64,000 bases of DNA, from NCBI GenBank assembly GCA_028641055.1, contig CM054060.1, forward strand, positions 294,445,076-294,509,075. The letters run 5' to 3'. The position numbers and the translations under genes are program-made. Below, piece after piece: positions 10,087 to 23,808 of the stretch (positions within the stretch are counted from its first letter, which is position 1; every line of letters begins with the position of its first letter). This DNA is from Alopecurus myosuroides. Lineage: Eukaryota; Streptophyta; Magnoliopsida; Poales; Poaceae. Below the pieces are notes generated by a model. It saw only the letters and a program-made list of their open reading frames with translations. It was not told where the DNA came from and did not search any database.

Positions 10087-13000
10087 CTAAGGATAAAATT
10101 TGCGGAGGTGTGCGATATTCCAAGGGTTGGACTAGATTCCTCCAGTCGATGGATTCTTCAGCCTGTAGGCTCCACCTGGGATGACTTCGTGTATGATGAA
10201 GGGTCCTTCCCATGGTGGCTCGAGCTTGTGTCCTTCCTTCTGCTTGAGTCGCAGCACTAGATCTCCAACCGCGAATGCTCTGTGGCGTATACGACGACTA
10301 TGATAGTTTCGCAGTGATTATTGATATACTGCGGATCTTGCGAGCGCTATATTACGCATCTCATCGAGTGCATCCATATCTTCCGCGAGTACCCTGTTTG
10401 AGGTTTCTTCGCTGTAAGCCACAACTCGTGGGGCGTTGAACCGAACATCCTCGGGAAGGACTGCCTCTGCCCCGTATACCATGAAAAATGGCGTGTAGTT
10501 TGTGGATCGGTTTGGAGTCGTGAGGAGGCTCCATAGCACGGAGGGTAACTCTTCGGCCCAATGTCCGGCTGCTGGGTGTAGACGATCGAGTAGACGTTTC
10601 TTGATTCCAGCTGAAACTAAGCCGTTGGATTTTTTGACTTGCCCGTTCGTTTGCGGGTGGGCAACTGAAGCAAACTTAAAGTTGATGCCCTTTTCCTCGC
10701 AGAACTGTTGTGTTTCCTTTGCTGTGAAGTTTGTGCCATTGTCTGTAATGATGTCATGTGGTACCCCGAATCTGCATACGATGGAGTCGAGAAACTTGAC
10801 TGCGCATTGAGCACTAGCCGAAGTTACTGGCATGGCCTCGATACATTTGGTAAATTTGTCGACTGCGACCAGCAAGTATGTATATCCACCTGGTGTAGGA
10901 CTTGCGTAATGGTCCTACCATGTCTAGCCTCCATTGCGCAAAGGGCCGGGCGATGGGTATCATGTGCAGTTCCGTAGCAGGTGCATGTGGTCTTGGCGCA
11001 AATCGCTGGCAAGCATCGCATCGTTCGACTAGCTCCTTTGCGTCGGTGGCTGCTGTGAGCCAATAGAATCCCGCTCGGAAGGCTTTTCCCATGATTGCTT
11101 TCCAGCTAGCGTGATGCCCGCGGTCTCCTTGGTGGATGTCCTGGAGTAACTCTTTGCCATCTTCGGGTGCGATACAGCCCTGAAGTATACCTGAGATGCT
11201 TTGCTTGTATAATTCTCCGTTGATTACCCGAAAGGATTTGCTGCGTCTGACTATCTGTCGAGCCTCACGAGGATCTGCCGGGAGCTGTTTGGTGGTCAGG
11301 TAGTCGAGGTATTTCTGCGTCCAGAATGGCTCGACCAGAAAAACCTGTCGTGAAATGTTATGAATAAGCTCGATGATGGCGACCTGCGGGCTGACCTCTG
11401 TTTCTTGTGTTGTGGGTGTTCCTGCAACTTTTTTGACTTTGACAGAGCGCTTGGTCATCCTCTCGAAATATATTCCTGGCGGTATGGGTGTGTTTGTAGA
11501 ACCCATGTTTGCCAATTTATCTGCTTCTTCATTACTGGATCTCGCAATGTGCTTCAGCTCGCATCCCTTGAAGTTTCCTTCGAGTAGGTTGTACATGTCG
11601 CGATATGCGACCATGTTTTCGGCAACTGCGTCGCATTATTTCATTGTTTGCTGTACGATGAGATTGGAGTCGCCGTAGATCATTAGTCGGGTGGCTCCAC
11701 AGGCAACTGCCATCTTCATCCCATGCAACAGAGCTTCATATTCTGCGTCATTGTTTGATGCCGGATCATCGGGTGGAAAGTCCAACTGTAGGACGTATTG
11801 CAGCTTGTCTCCCCTAGGCGATATGAGGACAATTCCAGCTCCTGCTCCTTCGTTTCGTTTGGACCCGTCAAAGTACATTATCCAGTTGCTCGTGTACTCA
11901 GGCGGTCCTGGCGTTTGTAGCTCTGTCCACTCGCTTAGGAATTCCACGATTACCTGGGATTTGACTGCGTTGCGTCCTGCGTAAGTGATGTCCCAAGCGC
12001 CCAACTCGATGCTCCATTTGGCTATTCTTCTGGATGCCATGGGGTTGTTCATGATTGTCCCGAGTGACGCATCATTAACCACTGTGATGGCGTGTTCCTG
12101 GAAGTAGTGCTTGAGCTTTCGGGCTGTAAGAACAACTCCGTATGCGAGCTTCTGGTAATGAGGATATCGTTGCTTGCATGGCGAGAGCACTTCGCTGATG
12201 TAATAGATTGGTCGTTGAACTCCGTATGCTTTGCCCTCCTCAGGTCGTTCGACTACGATTGCTGTGCTGATGACCTGGTTTGTGGCGGCTAGGTACAAGT
12301 AGAGTGGCTCCCTTTCTTGCGGTGTTGCAAGGACTCGCCTACTTTGCAACGATCGCTTTAAGTCTGCGAATGCTTGCTTAGCTTCTGGTGTCCACTCGAA
12401 TTTGTCCGTCTTCTTCAGCAGCTTGTAGAAGGGTAACGCTTGCTCTCCCAATCGTGCGATGAACCTACTCAGGGTGGCTAGTCGCCCTGCGAGCTGTTGG
12501 ACTCCGCATAGATTGGTTGGCTCCTTCATTGTCAAGATTGCTTGTATTTTCTCTGGGTTAGCTTCGATGCCTCTGGCGGATACCAGGTACCCGAGAAGTT
12601 TCCCTGCTGGAACGCCGAAGACGCATTTTGTCGGATTGAGCTTGATCCTGTATGCGTTGAGGGCGTCGAATGTTTCTCTAATATCCTCGAGGAGTGTGCT
12701 CTCAACTCGAGTCTTGATGACTATGTCGTCAACGTACACTTGTACGTTCTTGCCAATGAGCTTGGCGAGGCATTTTTGCATGCAGCGCTGGTATGTTGCG
12801 CCTGCGTTCTTGAGCCCGAAGGGCATTGTCGTGTAGCAGTATACACCGTGTGGTGTGATGAATGCTATCTTTTCTTCGTCCTCTCGTTTCATCCGGATCT
12901 GATTATATCCCGAATAGGCGTCCAGGAAAGAGAGGCGTTGACAGCCTGCCGTAGAGTCCACGATCTGGTCGATTCGCGGGAGGGGGAAGTTATCCTTGGG

Positions 13001-14194
13001 ACAGTGCTTGTTTAACGATGTGTAGTCGATGCATACCCGAAGGATGTCCGTGTTCTTTTTGGGGACCAGCACCGGGTTTGCTAACCAAGTGGATATCTTG
13101 ATCTCCCTGATGAATTTTGCTGCTAGCAATTTGTTTACTTCTTCTCCAAGCGCCTTCTGCTTAGGTTCTGAAAATCGTCGAGTAGTTTGTTTGATGGGTT
13201 TGGCATTTGGAAATACTTCGAGTGAGTGCTCGGCAAACTCCCTGGGTATTCCTGGCATATCTGATGGCTGCCAGGCGAAAATTTCCCAGTACTCACGGAG
13301 GAGTTCGACGAGCGCGCTTTCCTATGCTTGCGGAAGGGTGGTGGAGACCATCGCTGTCTTCGCAGAATCTGTCGGGTGCACTTGATGCTTTCGGGTGTCA
13401 CTGTTAGCGCTAAATTCTAGTCCAGGCGCGTTTTTCTTCGTGAGGGGCATCACGGAGTGATCCGTGGTTTTTGCCAGCTCTTGAAGTTCTTCTTGCATCC
13501 CGAAAGATTTTGCGATCTCATTGAATTCAATGTCGCACTTGTTGGATTTCTGAAAGTCTCCGTCGATGGTGATTACGCCATATTCTCCAGGTAATTTGAG
13601 CTTCAGGTAGGCGTAATGCGGTACTGCCATGAATCTGGCGAACGCTGTTCGACCAAGAATGGCGTGGTACTGCGAATGCCAATCGACGACTTCGAAGTCG
13701 AGGAATTCTCTTCTGTAGTTGCTCTTAGTGCCCAGCACAACTTCTAGGTTGATTTTTCCGAGTGGACGGATTGCCTTTCCTGGAACTATCCCGTGGAAGG
13801 ATGTTTCTGATTCCTAGAGGCCGTCCAAGTTCCTGTTCATCCGACGGAGTGTGTCCGCGTAGATAATGTTGATGCCACTGCCACCATCCATGAATACGCG
13901 GGCCAAGTCATAGTTGCCAATTTGTGCTTGGATGACAAGGGCGGCGTGTCCTGGTCGATAGACTCGTGGCGGGTGGTCCTTCATCGAGAATGTTATCGGG
14001 TGGTCTGCCATCTTCAAGTACTCTGTTTTTGTTGGCGGTGTCTGCACAGCCATGCACAATTGCCTCGTGTTAGTCTTTTGAGCTCTGCGGGATGGACATA
14101 CCTTCTGGATCATCGCGAGTTGCCCTGCTGGATTCGGGTACGCATTGGCCCCGGAGTTTTGTGCTGGTGGTGCAGGTAGCGCAGCTAATGCCAT
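10087..14194 (-). pseudogene. pol: Gypsy-2 protease, reverse transcriptase, RNase H and integrase (broken)
   Basis: Reading right to left: protease with MDGGSGINIIY near 13900; an in-frame stop and frame change around 13815-13740; RT-RNase H in one open frame 13258-11636 with the catalytic YVDD intact; a second RNase H domain beginning YFDGSK; a nonsense codon at 11636; then an integrase zinc-binding segment (GHH, later CDACQRF) in the same frame to 10900. A one-base frame change near 10900 leads to the integrase core (VDKFTKCIEA, ITDNGTNF, AHPQTNGQ) and another stop at 10318. The C-terminal chromodomain-free tail ends at 10087. At least two nonsense codons and one frameshift make it non-functional. 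Confidence 0.88.
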
Positions 14195-16048
14195 GTTTGG
14201 ATTTGCTGGTGGAGGTGGGGGTTGTGGCGGTTGGAATCCTTGGTGGCCTCCTCCTGGAAGCGGTGGGTAATTTTGGGTGGCTGCAGATCTTTTTCTGGCG
14301 AGTGCTTCTGAGATATCAATAAACTTTCAGCAATCCTTAAGAAGGTGCGTTGCCTTAGTTTTGCCTGTGCGCTTATCTGTAAATAGATGTAGCGAGCAGT
14401 ATCCATCGAGGTCTTCCTCGGGTGATTTTTCTTCAGCCTTTGGTCTCCACTCGCGATTCCCACGGCGACCGGAGTCGCGGCTTCGCGTGAATTCCGCTGC
14501 TACCAACTCCTCTCGGTCCTCGTGATCGTAATATTTCCTCCTTTTCCTCCGGCCATGACGGTCTTCATCATGCGCAGGTGATGAGGCTCTCTCATTGCGC
14601 ACCGCATCTTCTCCGTTAGCCCATTTTTCGGCTATGTTCATCAGCTCCCCAAGAGTTTTGGGTGCGGCTCTGCCCAGTTCTTCTCTAAAAGTTGTTCTTC
14701 GGGCGCCTTTTGCGAAGGCTTCAATCGCTACTTCTTCCGAGATAGTTCCTGCGGTATTCCTGAGCGTAGTCCATCACTGGATGTACTCGCGGGTGGATTC
14801 GCCACTTTTCTGCTTGCATGCTCGCAGTTCTTCAATGGTGGCTGGCCTCTTGTAAGTCGACTGGATTTTTTTGCAAAAATCGCGGTGCAAGTCATCCCAC
14901 GATGCGTAGCAAGATTTTGGTCTCCTTTCCAGTCAACTGCGGGCCGCGCCGGTGAGATGCAAATTGAGGTATTGCATAGCCGTGTTTTTGTTCCCACGTT
15001 GGCATTTTACTGCCGTGAGGTAATCGCTTAGCCATTGAGAGGGCTCGAGTGAGCCGTCATACTTCGTCACTTCCGTGCTAAGCTTGAATATTTTGGGTAG
15101 ACGTGCCTCGCTGATACTGCGGGCAAAGCAGAGAGCGCCGCAGGTTTCATCATCCGAGGAGCCGGACGAAGAGCGCTCGCGATATCGCGAAGCCCTTGCC
15201 TTGTCCACCCTTTTTTGAGCGAGATCTGATCGCGCGTCGTATTCTGGCCGGTCGCGGTCGGCATCCTTCCTTGGTTCACTGCTTCGCTTTCGCGAGCTGC
15301 TGATATGATGCCGCGAGCTTTTGTCTCTCGGACTGCCTTCGCTGCTGCTTCGACTGTCATCACGGCTCCGCGCTTCCTTTCCTTGGCCATGACGTGGCGA
15401 CCTGTCCCTTCTTGGCGAAGAGCTCCTACGTTTGCGGGATGCCTCCCTATCCTTCTCTTTCTCCTTCTCTTGTTCCTTCTCCAGCTGCTCTGCGGCTTTC
15501 TTTCGATCATAGGCGGCGAGCCTTGCGGCTGCCAGCCCTAATCCCTTGCGTACTTGTTTATACTGCTCCGCCCGAGGGTCACTTTCCGTCGGTTGATTCA
15601 TCTGCATGTAAGTTGCTGCGGCTAGAACCGCGGCAGCAGGAGTTTGCGGGTAGACATTGTCGTCGTCATCGACTCGCATGAGAGAAGGAGTGGTCGATCT
15701 GCTGGTTCCGGCTAGGGACTCATTGTTCCTGGATGTAGATGCGTGCCCCTTCCTCGCGGGTCGGGTTCCGACCGAGGGTGTTATGGACAGCCCGGCTCGC
15801 CTTTGGCTCGACTCATCCGCCACTCTTCTTCGGCGGGCCAGATCTATCCGAGCGTCTTTGATGGTCGTGGCTGCTCTCACTAGGTGATAGTGGTAGGCAA
15901 CCATGTCTTCGTGTGAGGCCCCGGCTGCGGGTGGCTTGCTCGTTCGCATAGCCTCATTTGCTCGGTTCCAAGATTCCCGTGAGACGCCGATTATGTTGCG
16001 CTCTGCCGCGCTATGTTCCGTTTCCGAGGCTTGTTCCGATCCTGCCAT
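14195..16048 (-). pseudogene. gag: Gypsy-2 gag (frameshifted)
   Basis: The frame is open from the PBS, but the first ATG is at 16048 (MAGSEQASE). The N-terminal part has an EVAR-like basic helix and an Arg/Ser/Asp/Glu-rich block at about 15530-15180. The gag core begins near 15110 (KIFKLSTEVTKYDGSLEP, QWLSDYL). The frame changes at about 14940, and further breaks occur near 14730 and 14330, so no complete Gag can be made. Low-complexity RS-like repeats dominate the middle. Confidence 0.8.
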
Positions 16049-16472
16049 GCAGACTTGAGCCAGTCGGGGCTCGTGCGTCCTAGGCGTAGATAGAAAGTTT
16101 CTTTGAATTCTTGATGGTTCCTCGGTCGAGAGGGTATGATAGTCGTTGGCGTTGAAGCGGATGGACTCGCCGCTTTTCTCCAGATGACGGCGCGAGTCGA
16201 CAGCTCCAGATTCAGTTTCTGATTCATCCGAGAAGTAGAGGATCCCGTCCCTGTTGGTCACGAATTTCAGGCTCCCGAACGTCAAGGCGACGCTTTTCTC
16301 CAGATCCTCGAATACCGGGCGCGATTCCGGCGAGTGAGGTGTGACCACGACAGATCCGATCCGTATAGGATTGTTCGGAGCCGTAGTCGATGGTTTCCAA
16401 TGGGAGTGGGTTGTCGATGAAGCCGAAGATGCCGGTGATCCAGCGCCCGTCGTCCCCACGGTCGGCGCCAAT

Positions 16473-16495
16473 TGTCGAATCTCTGACTCTACAAA
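16473..16495 (-). repeat. Gypsy-2 5' LTR, inner fragment
   Basis: The minus strand ends in TTCGACA at 16473, directly next to the ATTGGCGCCGAC primer site. The last five bases, 16491-16495 (acaaa), are the left target duplication of the LARD. The LTR continues at 27358. Confidence 0.85.
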
Positions 16496-19400
16496 TGTAA
16501 CATCCCAATTTTTTTGCTACAAAAGGGTGTGTGGTGTTGTGTCATCTCATACATGCATAAAAACATTGGTTAAAATTTTGCATTTGAAAATAACAAATGA
16601 AATGACCAAAAATCACTTAAAGTGATCACCAAAATTTTGTTCTAAAAATAATTTCAATTTTGGAAAGCAAAGACATGGTTTTGTTGGAAATTTCATAAGG
16701 GTTTCAAAATGTATTTTTGCCAATTTTTCTGTTTCCAAAAAGGCCCCTAAAATTCTGTTTTCTGTTCAGTTTTTAAAGAGAAAAGGACCTGCTGGTAAAT
16801 CTCAGAAACTCCAGGGGGTTTTCCAAAATGTGCCTTTTCTTTTCCTTCCCCGTTCTTCTCCGGCCAGAAGGACGAGGACAACGAGGTGGTGGCCCTGCCA
16901 CCTCCTGCTTCCTCTGCGTGGAGCAGATGACGACGCCAGGGAGCCGTCCGGATCGTTCGCGCCCTGCATATCCCCCTCCCTCGGATGCCTTCCTCTCTCT
17001 CTGCGCCGGACGAACCCCGAACCCTAGCATCACCGGCGATTCGCCGTCGCCGTCGTTCCACCGACTCCCCGGTCTCGCCAAGCGTCTCTACGGGACCACG
17101 CCGGTCTCCTCTCCCTCCTCGTCCTTTTGTGCGAGCCGGGATGGCCAGAATCGAAGCCGGGAGCCCCTTCTTCCCCGCGGCCGGTGAAGCTCCGCCGCCC
17201 CCGATTCGCCGCCACGGCAGTTCCTCCGGCCACCCCGAGCCCTCCACTAGCTCCACCGCGCCATGGTGAGCTCTCTGGTGTCCTCCAATTTCCCCCTCCC
17301 TCCCCGTAGGTCATTCCCGCCGTTGTCGCTATTCCGCCGCCGCGGTTGTCGCACGCCGGCGAGCTTCCGGTGATCGTTTCTGCGCGGCGCCGCCACCCTC
17401 TGGCTCCCCGTTGAGTCCTCTACGTCGTGGTGTCTCGCGATTTTGCAATCGCTTGTTGGTTTGGCCGATCGAGCGTGGACAGAGCCGCTCCGGCCATTGA
17501 TGACGTCACCTGGACGTCATGACAACGTCATTTCCTTGTTTTTCTATTTCCAGAAAACTGTTTAATAATTACAGAAATTGAACAAAATTGTAAAATAAAT
17601 ATCTCCTGAAATATTATTCAGAAAAATAAAATAAAACCATGGAAGTGTTCAGAAAAATGTAATCTACCCAAAAATGCCATTTTCATTCATGTTTGAGGAA
17701 GTCCAAAAAATAAGTATTATTTAGTGTTATTTAATCATTTAAAAATGGAAAAATAAGTTTTTATTCACCAAAATTAGAAAAATAAAAGTTATATACCAAA
17801 ATGCTCAAAATGACAAATGCAACCTGTTTATGATGTTTTCAAACCCATTTGAGCACTTTAAATGGTACTCACTTCCATAATCGCCCGAAAACCCCCTCCG
17901 GGGTCTATTTCGGGACTTTTTCACTAAAACCGCATTTCTGACATATGAACCCTAGCAAACCAACGATCATGCTTAGGGCTTTATTTCAGTGCATTAACCT
18001 GCTCATGCATACATATTGCGCATTGCATCTATGCCATGTGTTGATTGTTATTTCTCTTTCGGTGTTGTTTCCCCCTCCGATAGAACGTGACTCCGAAGAG
18101 AAGGCCAGCAATCCAATGGTGAATACTTGATCTTAACCGACAAGTCAAGCACTTATTCCTGAAGACTTTATCTGGTTTTCTTATAACCAAGGCAAGCATA
18201 ACCTCTTATCTGCTCATATATGGTTTTCAAAGTGATTTGAATCTCGTACTTTGCATTCGGTTCTAAACTATTTGATGTCAGTAGATAGAGTTCCCCTATA
18301 TACTGCATAACCTAGATATCCTGTTCCACTGCTCCTAGCAGCTATAGGTTTGCTTGTGCGCGCTCCGCTAAACCCTGTGAGTCTTGCTTAGCCATGCTTA
18401 GTTGTGATCTGATCCATCCGGTTGATGAATCTGGTCCATACGTGAATCTATTATGTCAGGTTGTTATGATTTGTATTATATTTTGATAACTTGACTAAAC
18501 ACTGGCATGGATGTGAGGCCACAATGGGTTGTGGCGTTTTGTCCTGTTCATGCCCCTAGGATCGAGTTCTCGCCTTCGAAGCCAAGACTGAGCGTGCAAC
18601 CACACGCGGGGCCTAACAGACCGCGCTCGACTAACTAACTTGTTTGGCCACGTCCATGAGTCACGTAGTTTGATCTTTCCATCTGCGTGTGAGTCAGAAA
18701 ACGATTTGGAGAAAACTTAGGGCGTGACCGGGACAAGTGATGGACGTACTCGGATCTTGATCCCGACTCACAGAACAGGTGCCGTCAGGAGGTGGCCAAC
18801 TCCCTGTTGACGGGGTGGCCCTGTTTGGGTTGACTCATGGATAGGGTCGAGCAAGGTAAAGGTCGTGGCCAGCCACCCTCTGCCGCGCTCCATGGACGGG
18901 CGTACATGTGGCGTTAAGAGTCGGATGGTACGTGTGGGTAAAGTGTACCCCCTGCAGGGATAAATCTCCTCGAGAAGCCGTGTCCACGGTTACGGACGAC
19001 TTGGCAACGGATTCTGTGATCATAGATAACTTCAACGGAATGACTAAAACTTGTTAACCATGATTGAAGGGTGCCTCCCCGGAGATGCCGGGAGGGGTGA
19101 TCCTTGTAGCATGAGATAGTGTGGGAATGGTAAGGACTTGGTGGAATACAAGAAGATGATCTCAGTAGTTTAGTAGCTTTCTCATCTGTTTTTAAAACAT
19201 TCTATGGGACGTGCTATTCCTCCTCGATTTGGAAAATAAAGATTGCTTTACGCAAAACAGCCTTCATAAAACCTTTCTGAAGTTAGCAGATATATAATAG
19301 GTTAATTAAGTCTTGTTGAGTACCTCCCGTACTCAGGTTTGCTTAATTTGGTTCAGGTGGAGTTCGTCACTTCAGTGGTGGTTCAACGTGGACATCGACG

Positions 19401-20038
19401 AGTAGTTTGGGGTTCCCAGGTAGCAGCCTGGAATCTATGGGCTGGGACGTCGCCTTATGTTGCGGCCTCTTAGGCCTTTTCGGTTCTTGTTGATTAGCAA
19501 CATAATTTGCCTTCCGTTGTCTGATGTAATGTTGGGTCATGTGACCTCTGTTTGTAAGCTATACTCTAGTAACACCTGTTTAATACAACTTTCATGTTTA
19601 GAGTACTGCTTTGATCGGTTGTTGGTTTCGAGCTCATTGTTATACAGTTTTGGCTATGCCTGCATAGTTGTCGCAGTCGAGGGGTTGTGGAGCCGATGAT
19701 CCATGTCCGAGCCCGCCTGTCGATGTGATCGGCCTGGGGCGAGGTAACCCCAGTAACCCTCGATTGTTGTTGCACTTTCTGGACACATAGCATCTCTGTA
19801 TAGCTTTGGTCCCGTTTCCTTCAGTTTCGTTCGATTCGTGGACGCTTTGATATGCATAGTTGGTTATGACTAGCATGGATACAAGGAGTAGTAGACTGGA
19901 GATCCGGACTACGTGCCGATGAATCCAGTCTGCCTGCCGTTGTTTGTTGCGGCCGGGGCTGGTAACCCTGAAGCCCTTGTGGGTCCATGTCTAGGAGCAC
20001 ATAACAGTATGTATATCTCTGGGTCCGGGGTCGTGACA
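16496..20038 (+). repeat. LARD 5' LTR
   Basis: Starts TGTAACATCCC and ends GTCGTGACA. It contains an AT-rich start, a GC-rich segment at about 16850-17500, an AT-rich stretch, and a conserved-looking block near 18950 (CTGCAGGGATAAATCTCCTC) that recurs in diverged form in the solo LTR at about 43860-43890. ORFs in the GC-rich segment are present on all frames and are not credible genes. Confidence 0.93.
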
Positions 20039-23000
20039 AGTCTTGGTATCAGAGCAGGAATGCCTGTAGGAAAACCTTATTGCTTGGTCGATGTTGAGTC
20101 TAGTGTTTGTGAAAACTATTTGAAAATTTCAAATGATTGTGAAAAACCTTCTTAGCATTCTTTTTACTCCGTATCTGGTATCGCTCTAAGTCTGGGTCTT
20201 CTTACCTGTTTTGATTTGAAAGGTTTTTCTATCCTTGCTATTCATTCAAAACCTAGGTGCCTTCTTTGGCAACGACGTTGTTATCCAAGTTGACCTAGTG
20301 TTAAAAAGTTTCTAGAGTCGTGTGTGTTCCATTTCCGTTATCTCTTAAACTGGGAGATTCCCTTTCCATTCTAATCTCTCAGAGTTATGTGGGTTCCACA
20401 TACTCCGGTTCTAAAGTTTCAAAATCCTGAACCTCGAGATGTCCTTTTCATCTCGAATGTATCCGTTGTCCTCTGGTTCTTCCGGAGCTACCGTTGACTT
20501 TTGGAAGTTACCTCGTGATTGCTATTCATAGTGTCCTTCAAGGCACTCAGATAGTAGTTACTCCTTTCTTTTGGTTTTTAACCTTGGACTTGAACCGAAG
20601 GTCCCGGAATGTGCTGAATTGTGGTGAGTTGGATCGTGTGGTTTCTTAACCATGTGATGCTCACTCTATCAGTACAGGATGCTGACCTTTAACCCAAGTT
20701 CTGTTTCGTTGAATCCTGAGGAATCTGTTCTACCTCAGGATGGCAAGGTAATCTCAGCTCCAATAGCCATAGGTTCTCTTTAGGAATCAAAAGGATCACG
20801 ACAAGAGTGTTCTTATGATTCTCATATCCTTGTTCTTGGTTCAGCTATGCTAACCTTTTTGGCATGGGTTCTACACATGAGTATTACCCCGTGCATCCAA
20901 CGTGATCTCAAGATCTTCCAGAGCACGTTCCTACCCTTTAGTTGCTTTTTGAACTTCGTCCGTTGTTTGGAAACCAAGTTACATATGGTGTTGGATTCTT
21001 CCAATGCATTTGCTCTTGTTTCCGTCAAAACGTTCCACTTTGGAATGTCAGGAGAAACAAACTCCAGAACCTCGTTCATCTTTAGGACCAGGTCAAAGTT
21101 TTGTAATTCGCAGATTAAAGAAGTTTCACTAGCTTCTATTCTGTTCTACCTTTGAGTATCACACTCTTACCTATCAAGAGGCTATGTTCAAATTCATGGT
21201 CTTATTGATGAAGTGATGCTCTTACCGTCTTCACTCCCCCTTCATCCAAGCTTGAATGCTTGAGAATGATAGGTCTGCTCCTTGACATGTGTATCAGGTA
21301 TTCCTAGCAATTCTTATTGCTTCGAAAAACCTAAGAAACATCTGTATCCTTCTTAGCACTACTGGTCACCCAGCCTCTGTTTGAAGTTGACTGAGTCACC
21401 AGATCCGTTCAATCTGGTGCACACTTTTGGTCAGAGAGATAGGTTCGTACCAAAGCTCTCAAGACCATATCGGTTGCTTTGAAAAGCAAGCCTCCCTTCA
21501 AATTTCTAGACCTAACGGTAGGTTGTGATATTCTGGTTGTCTTTCTAGAAGTACCACCAGGTTTTACCTGACCGTGATGTCTAAACTAGGAGTAAATTTA
21601 AACCACTCCTCTCTCCAAGAACCTACGCTAGACACCTTGGACTAGTGGTTGAGCTTAAACAACAACTTGGAGAGTTGAAAGGCAAAAGCTCCGCCAACTT
21701 GTTCCTTTGATAAGGGATATCTAGTTTTCTTAGTGTTGAAGCATGATAGTATCTCTTTAATGGACATGCTATCATTCTACCTTGATTTGATTTGGGCTAT
21801 CGTCAGATCAAGTCCAGATTCAAGGATTATCTTGATGGTGCTTCTACTCATGGTGTTTTGCCGAGTACATCTTCATGTCCTATGGTCTGACCAATATTCT
21901 GCCTTGTTCATATCGCATATGAATCCCTCTTCTTGGAGTGTTTTCATAAGTGTGTTTTCGAGCCCATCGATGACATTCCTATTTTTTTCCCAAGTTGCAA
22001 GAGGTTCATGTTGAACAACTGGCACTAATGTTGGAAACTTTCGAGAACCAACTTTGTGTTATCACGAAGTTGTGTTCTGGATGTTCGAAGTGGCTTACTC
22101 CAGTTCATGTGCTTAAGGTGAAAGTTATCGCCGTGGATTCGAGTAAAGTTTTCTTGTTCCTTCCGGAATAATCCCCAGACGGTCATGCATGTGCGGAGTA
22201 TTCTTGAGATGGTTGGTTTTTACCTCCATTCACTTAAAGAAGTTTGCATCCACGCTAAGCCACTGACCGATCGTTCGTAAAAGAGAGGAAGTTTAAGAAC
22301 TTCGTTATCTTTGTATCGTTTTTCCAACAAGGACTCCGATGTGTTTCATTGCAAGTAGTCCATGTAGGTGCAACCGTCTTTCACAAGTTGCTAATACATG
22401 AATTCTGCAATCTCGCTCATCTTCTTGAGCGTGGAATCGTAGTTCATATCTTGAGAATCCACTAAAGGTATCTTGTTGATAACCGGAGCAATCTCTTCGT
22501 TCAAACACACCGAGTCTTGTTTTTAAATCCACTACCCAGAGCTGAATCTCAAGCAGCAACGATGGTTAGTGTTTCCTCAAGGGTATTGAATTAGGTCTTT
22601 TCAGAATTCGGCATGGTTGATGTGGTGGTTGACACAATTAGCCGGAAGGCCTAAATGTCATATCTCTTTGAATTCGTAAGAACAACCACTCCCCGTGAGG
22701 ATTTCTGTGATGCTATTTCTAGAATTCTCCCTCATTGTTCTTTTGAACCAAAGTTTCCCGTTCACCTGATGACCTACAGAAGGCTTGTCGTGAGCCTGCT
22801 GTCAGTATCTAGAACATCCAGGAGAACCTGGAAGTTGATATTTCCAATATCTCTCCGTTGAACCTCCAAAACCTTTGTTTCACTGGAAACAAGTTCTCGT
22901 GGGAACACCTCGTGGTGTTCTGCAATCGCCATTGATCAGTTCCCTTTCTCAAGTTGTTGGTACCTGAAGTTCTGTTCATCTCACACATTGTGTGAATTTG

Positions 23001-23794
23001 TCAGTCACTTCAGCCATGGGATCTTAACCATGTGGTAGATGTATTGCTACGTCCAAACCACAATAGCAAAGAGATTCCCTATTTCTTCTGGTGTTTCAAT
23101 CCCCGTTGGTTACCCATCCTTGTGGTGTGACCAAGAATTCCTCCCTAACTACGGTGTTCCAACATTCCGTGGTTACTCATTCTCCGACGTGAAGTAACAT
23201 CCCGATCTTTGACAAATTTTTCGACAAACTTTAATGGAATGAAAGTTCCTTCATCTTTCGTGCCCACTCCGAAGAGTGAACATGATCTTGTATCAATTTC
23301 TCCCCGACTCACGATTACAGTGTTTTCTCGTGATTTCCCTCGTCTACGGATATTACATTGTGGTATCCAAGACCATCCTTTCCATCTTGGTTATCTGTTT
23401 GAAGAAAACCTCGGTTTCACAAGATGTTCAACCTTTCTTTTTCAAAAGGATTTAAAGTTTTGTGCAAAGCTCATTTTCCAAATCCTTTCAAGAACCATCG
23501 TCCGCAAACTTGAAACCTTCTCCCGTTCCCTCCGTTACCTTGATGTGTTTCATGTCTGATAACTCGAAAGTTCTTTATGGACGTTCCTGTCGTGAGTTAG
23601 CCATGAGATACTCGATCTTCGTAAAGATCAATTCTTAAGAGTTTTCCCTCTTACCTAAGGTGTAGCCTTTGGAGATCTTCGCAAGTGCTACGGATCAACC
23701 TCTTCGAGAAAAGAACCGTAAGGTTCAAGAAGATCGTTCAAAACCGGTGTTCCTTCTTTCTTCTCCTTCGGGAATCTCGGGACGAGATTCTTGT
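20039..23794 (+). pseudogene. LARD internal domain with decayed chromovirus-type polymerase
   Basis: No frame longer than about 116 codons. Between roughly 21750 and 22150 the three plus frames together show fragments of a Gypsy RT palm: a DLDLGYRQIK-like piece, then a VFEPIDDIPIF piece in the position of the usual VVFIDDIL motif, then a VDSSKV piece. Near 23040 a VLRPNHNSK-like piece could be integrase tail. Stops and frame changes are everywhere. Inference: this is an old Tekay/Del-type pol decayed while the element kept being mobilised. Confidence 0.55.
20044..20055 (+). other. LARD primer-binding site (tRNA-iMet)
   Basis: TGGTATCAGAGC begins 5 bp after the 5' LTR. It is complementary to the 3' end of initiator methionine tRNA. 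Confidence 0.9.
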
Positions 23795-23802
23795 AAGGGG
23801 GG
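23795..23802 (+). other. LARD polypurine tract
   Basis: AAGGGGGG followed by tagatt lies directly before the 3' LTR start at 23809, the position expected for the plus-strand primer. Confidence 0.8.
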
Positions 23803-23808
23803 TAGATT

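Noticed and set aside
14933..16471. Gypsy-2 gag start at 16471
   Set aside because: That codon is TTG within the primer-binding site; the first ATG is at 16048.
16747..17314. Long overlapping GC-rich ORFs (up to 169 codons), repeated at 24066-24627
   Set aside because: They lie inside the two LARD LTRs, are open on several frames of both strands at once, and show no domain; composition explains them.
18835..20155. Many small ORFs duplicated at 26149-27424
   Set aside because: Duplicated only because they are in the two LTRs; no protein-like features.
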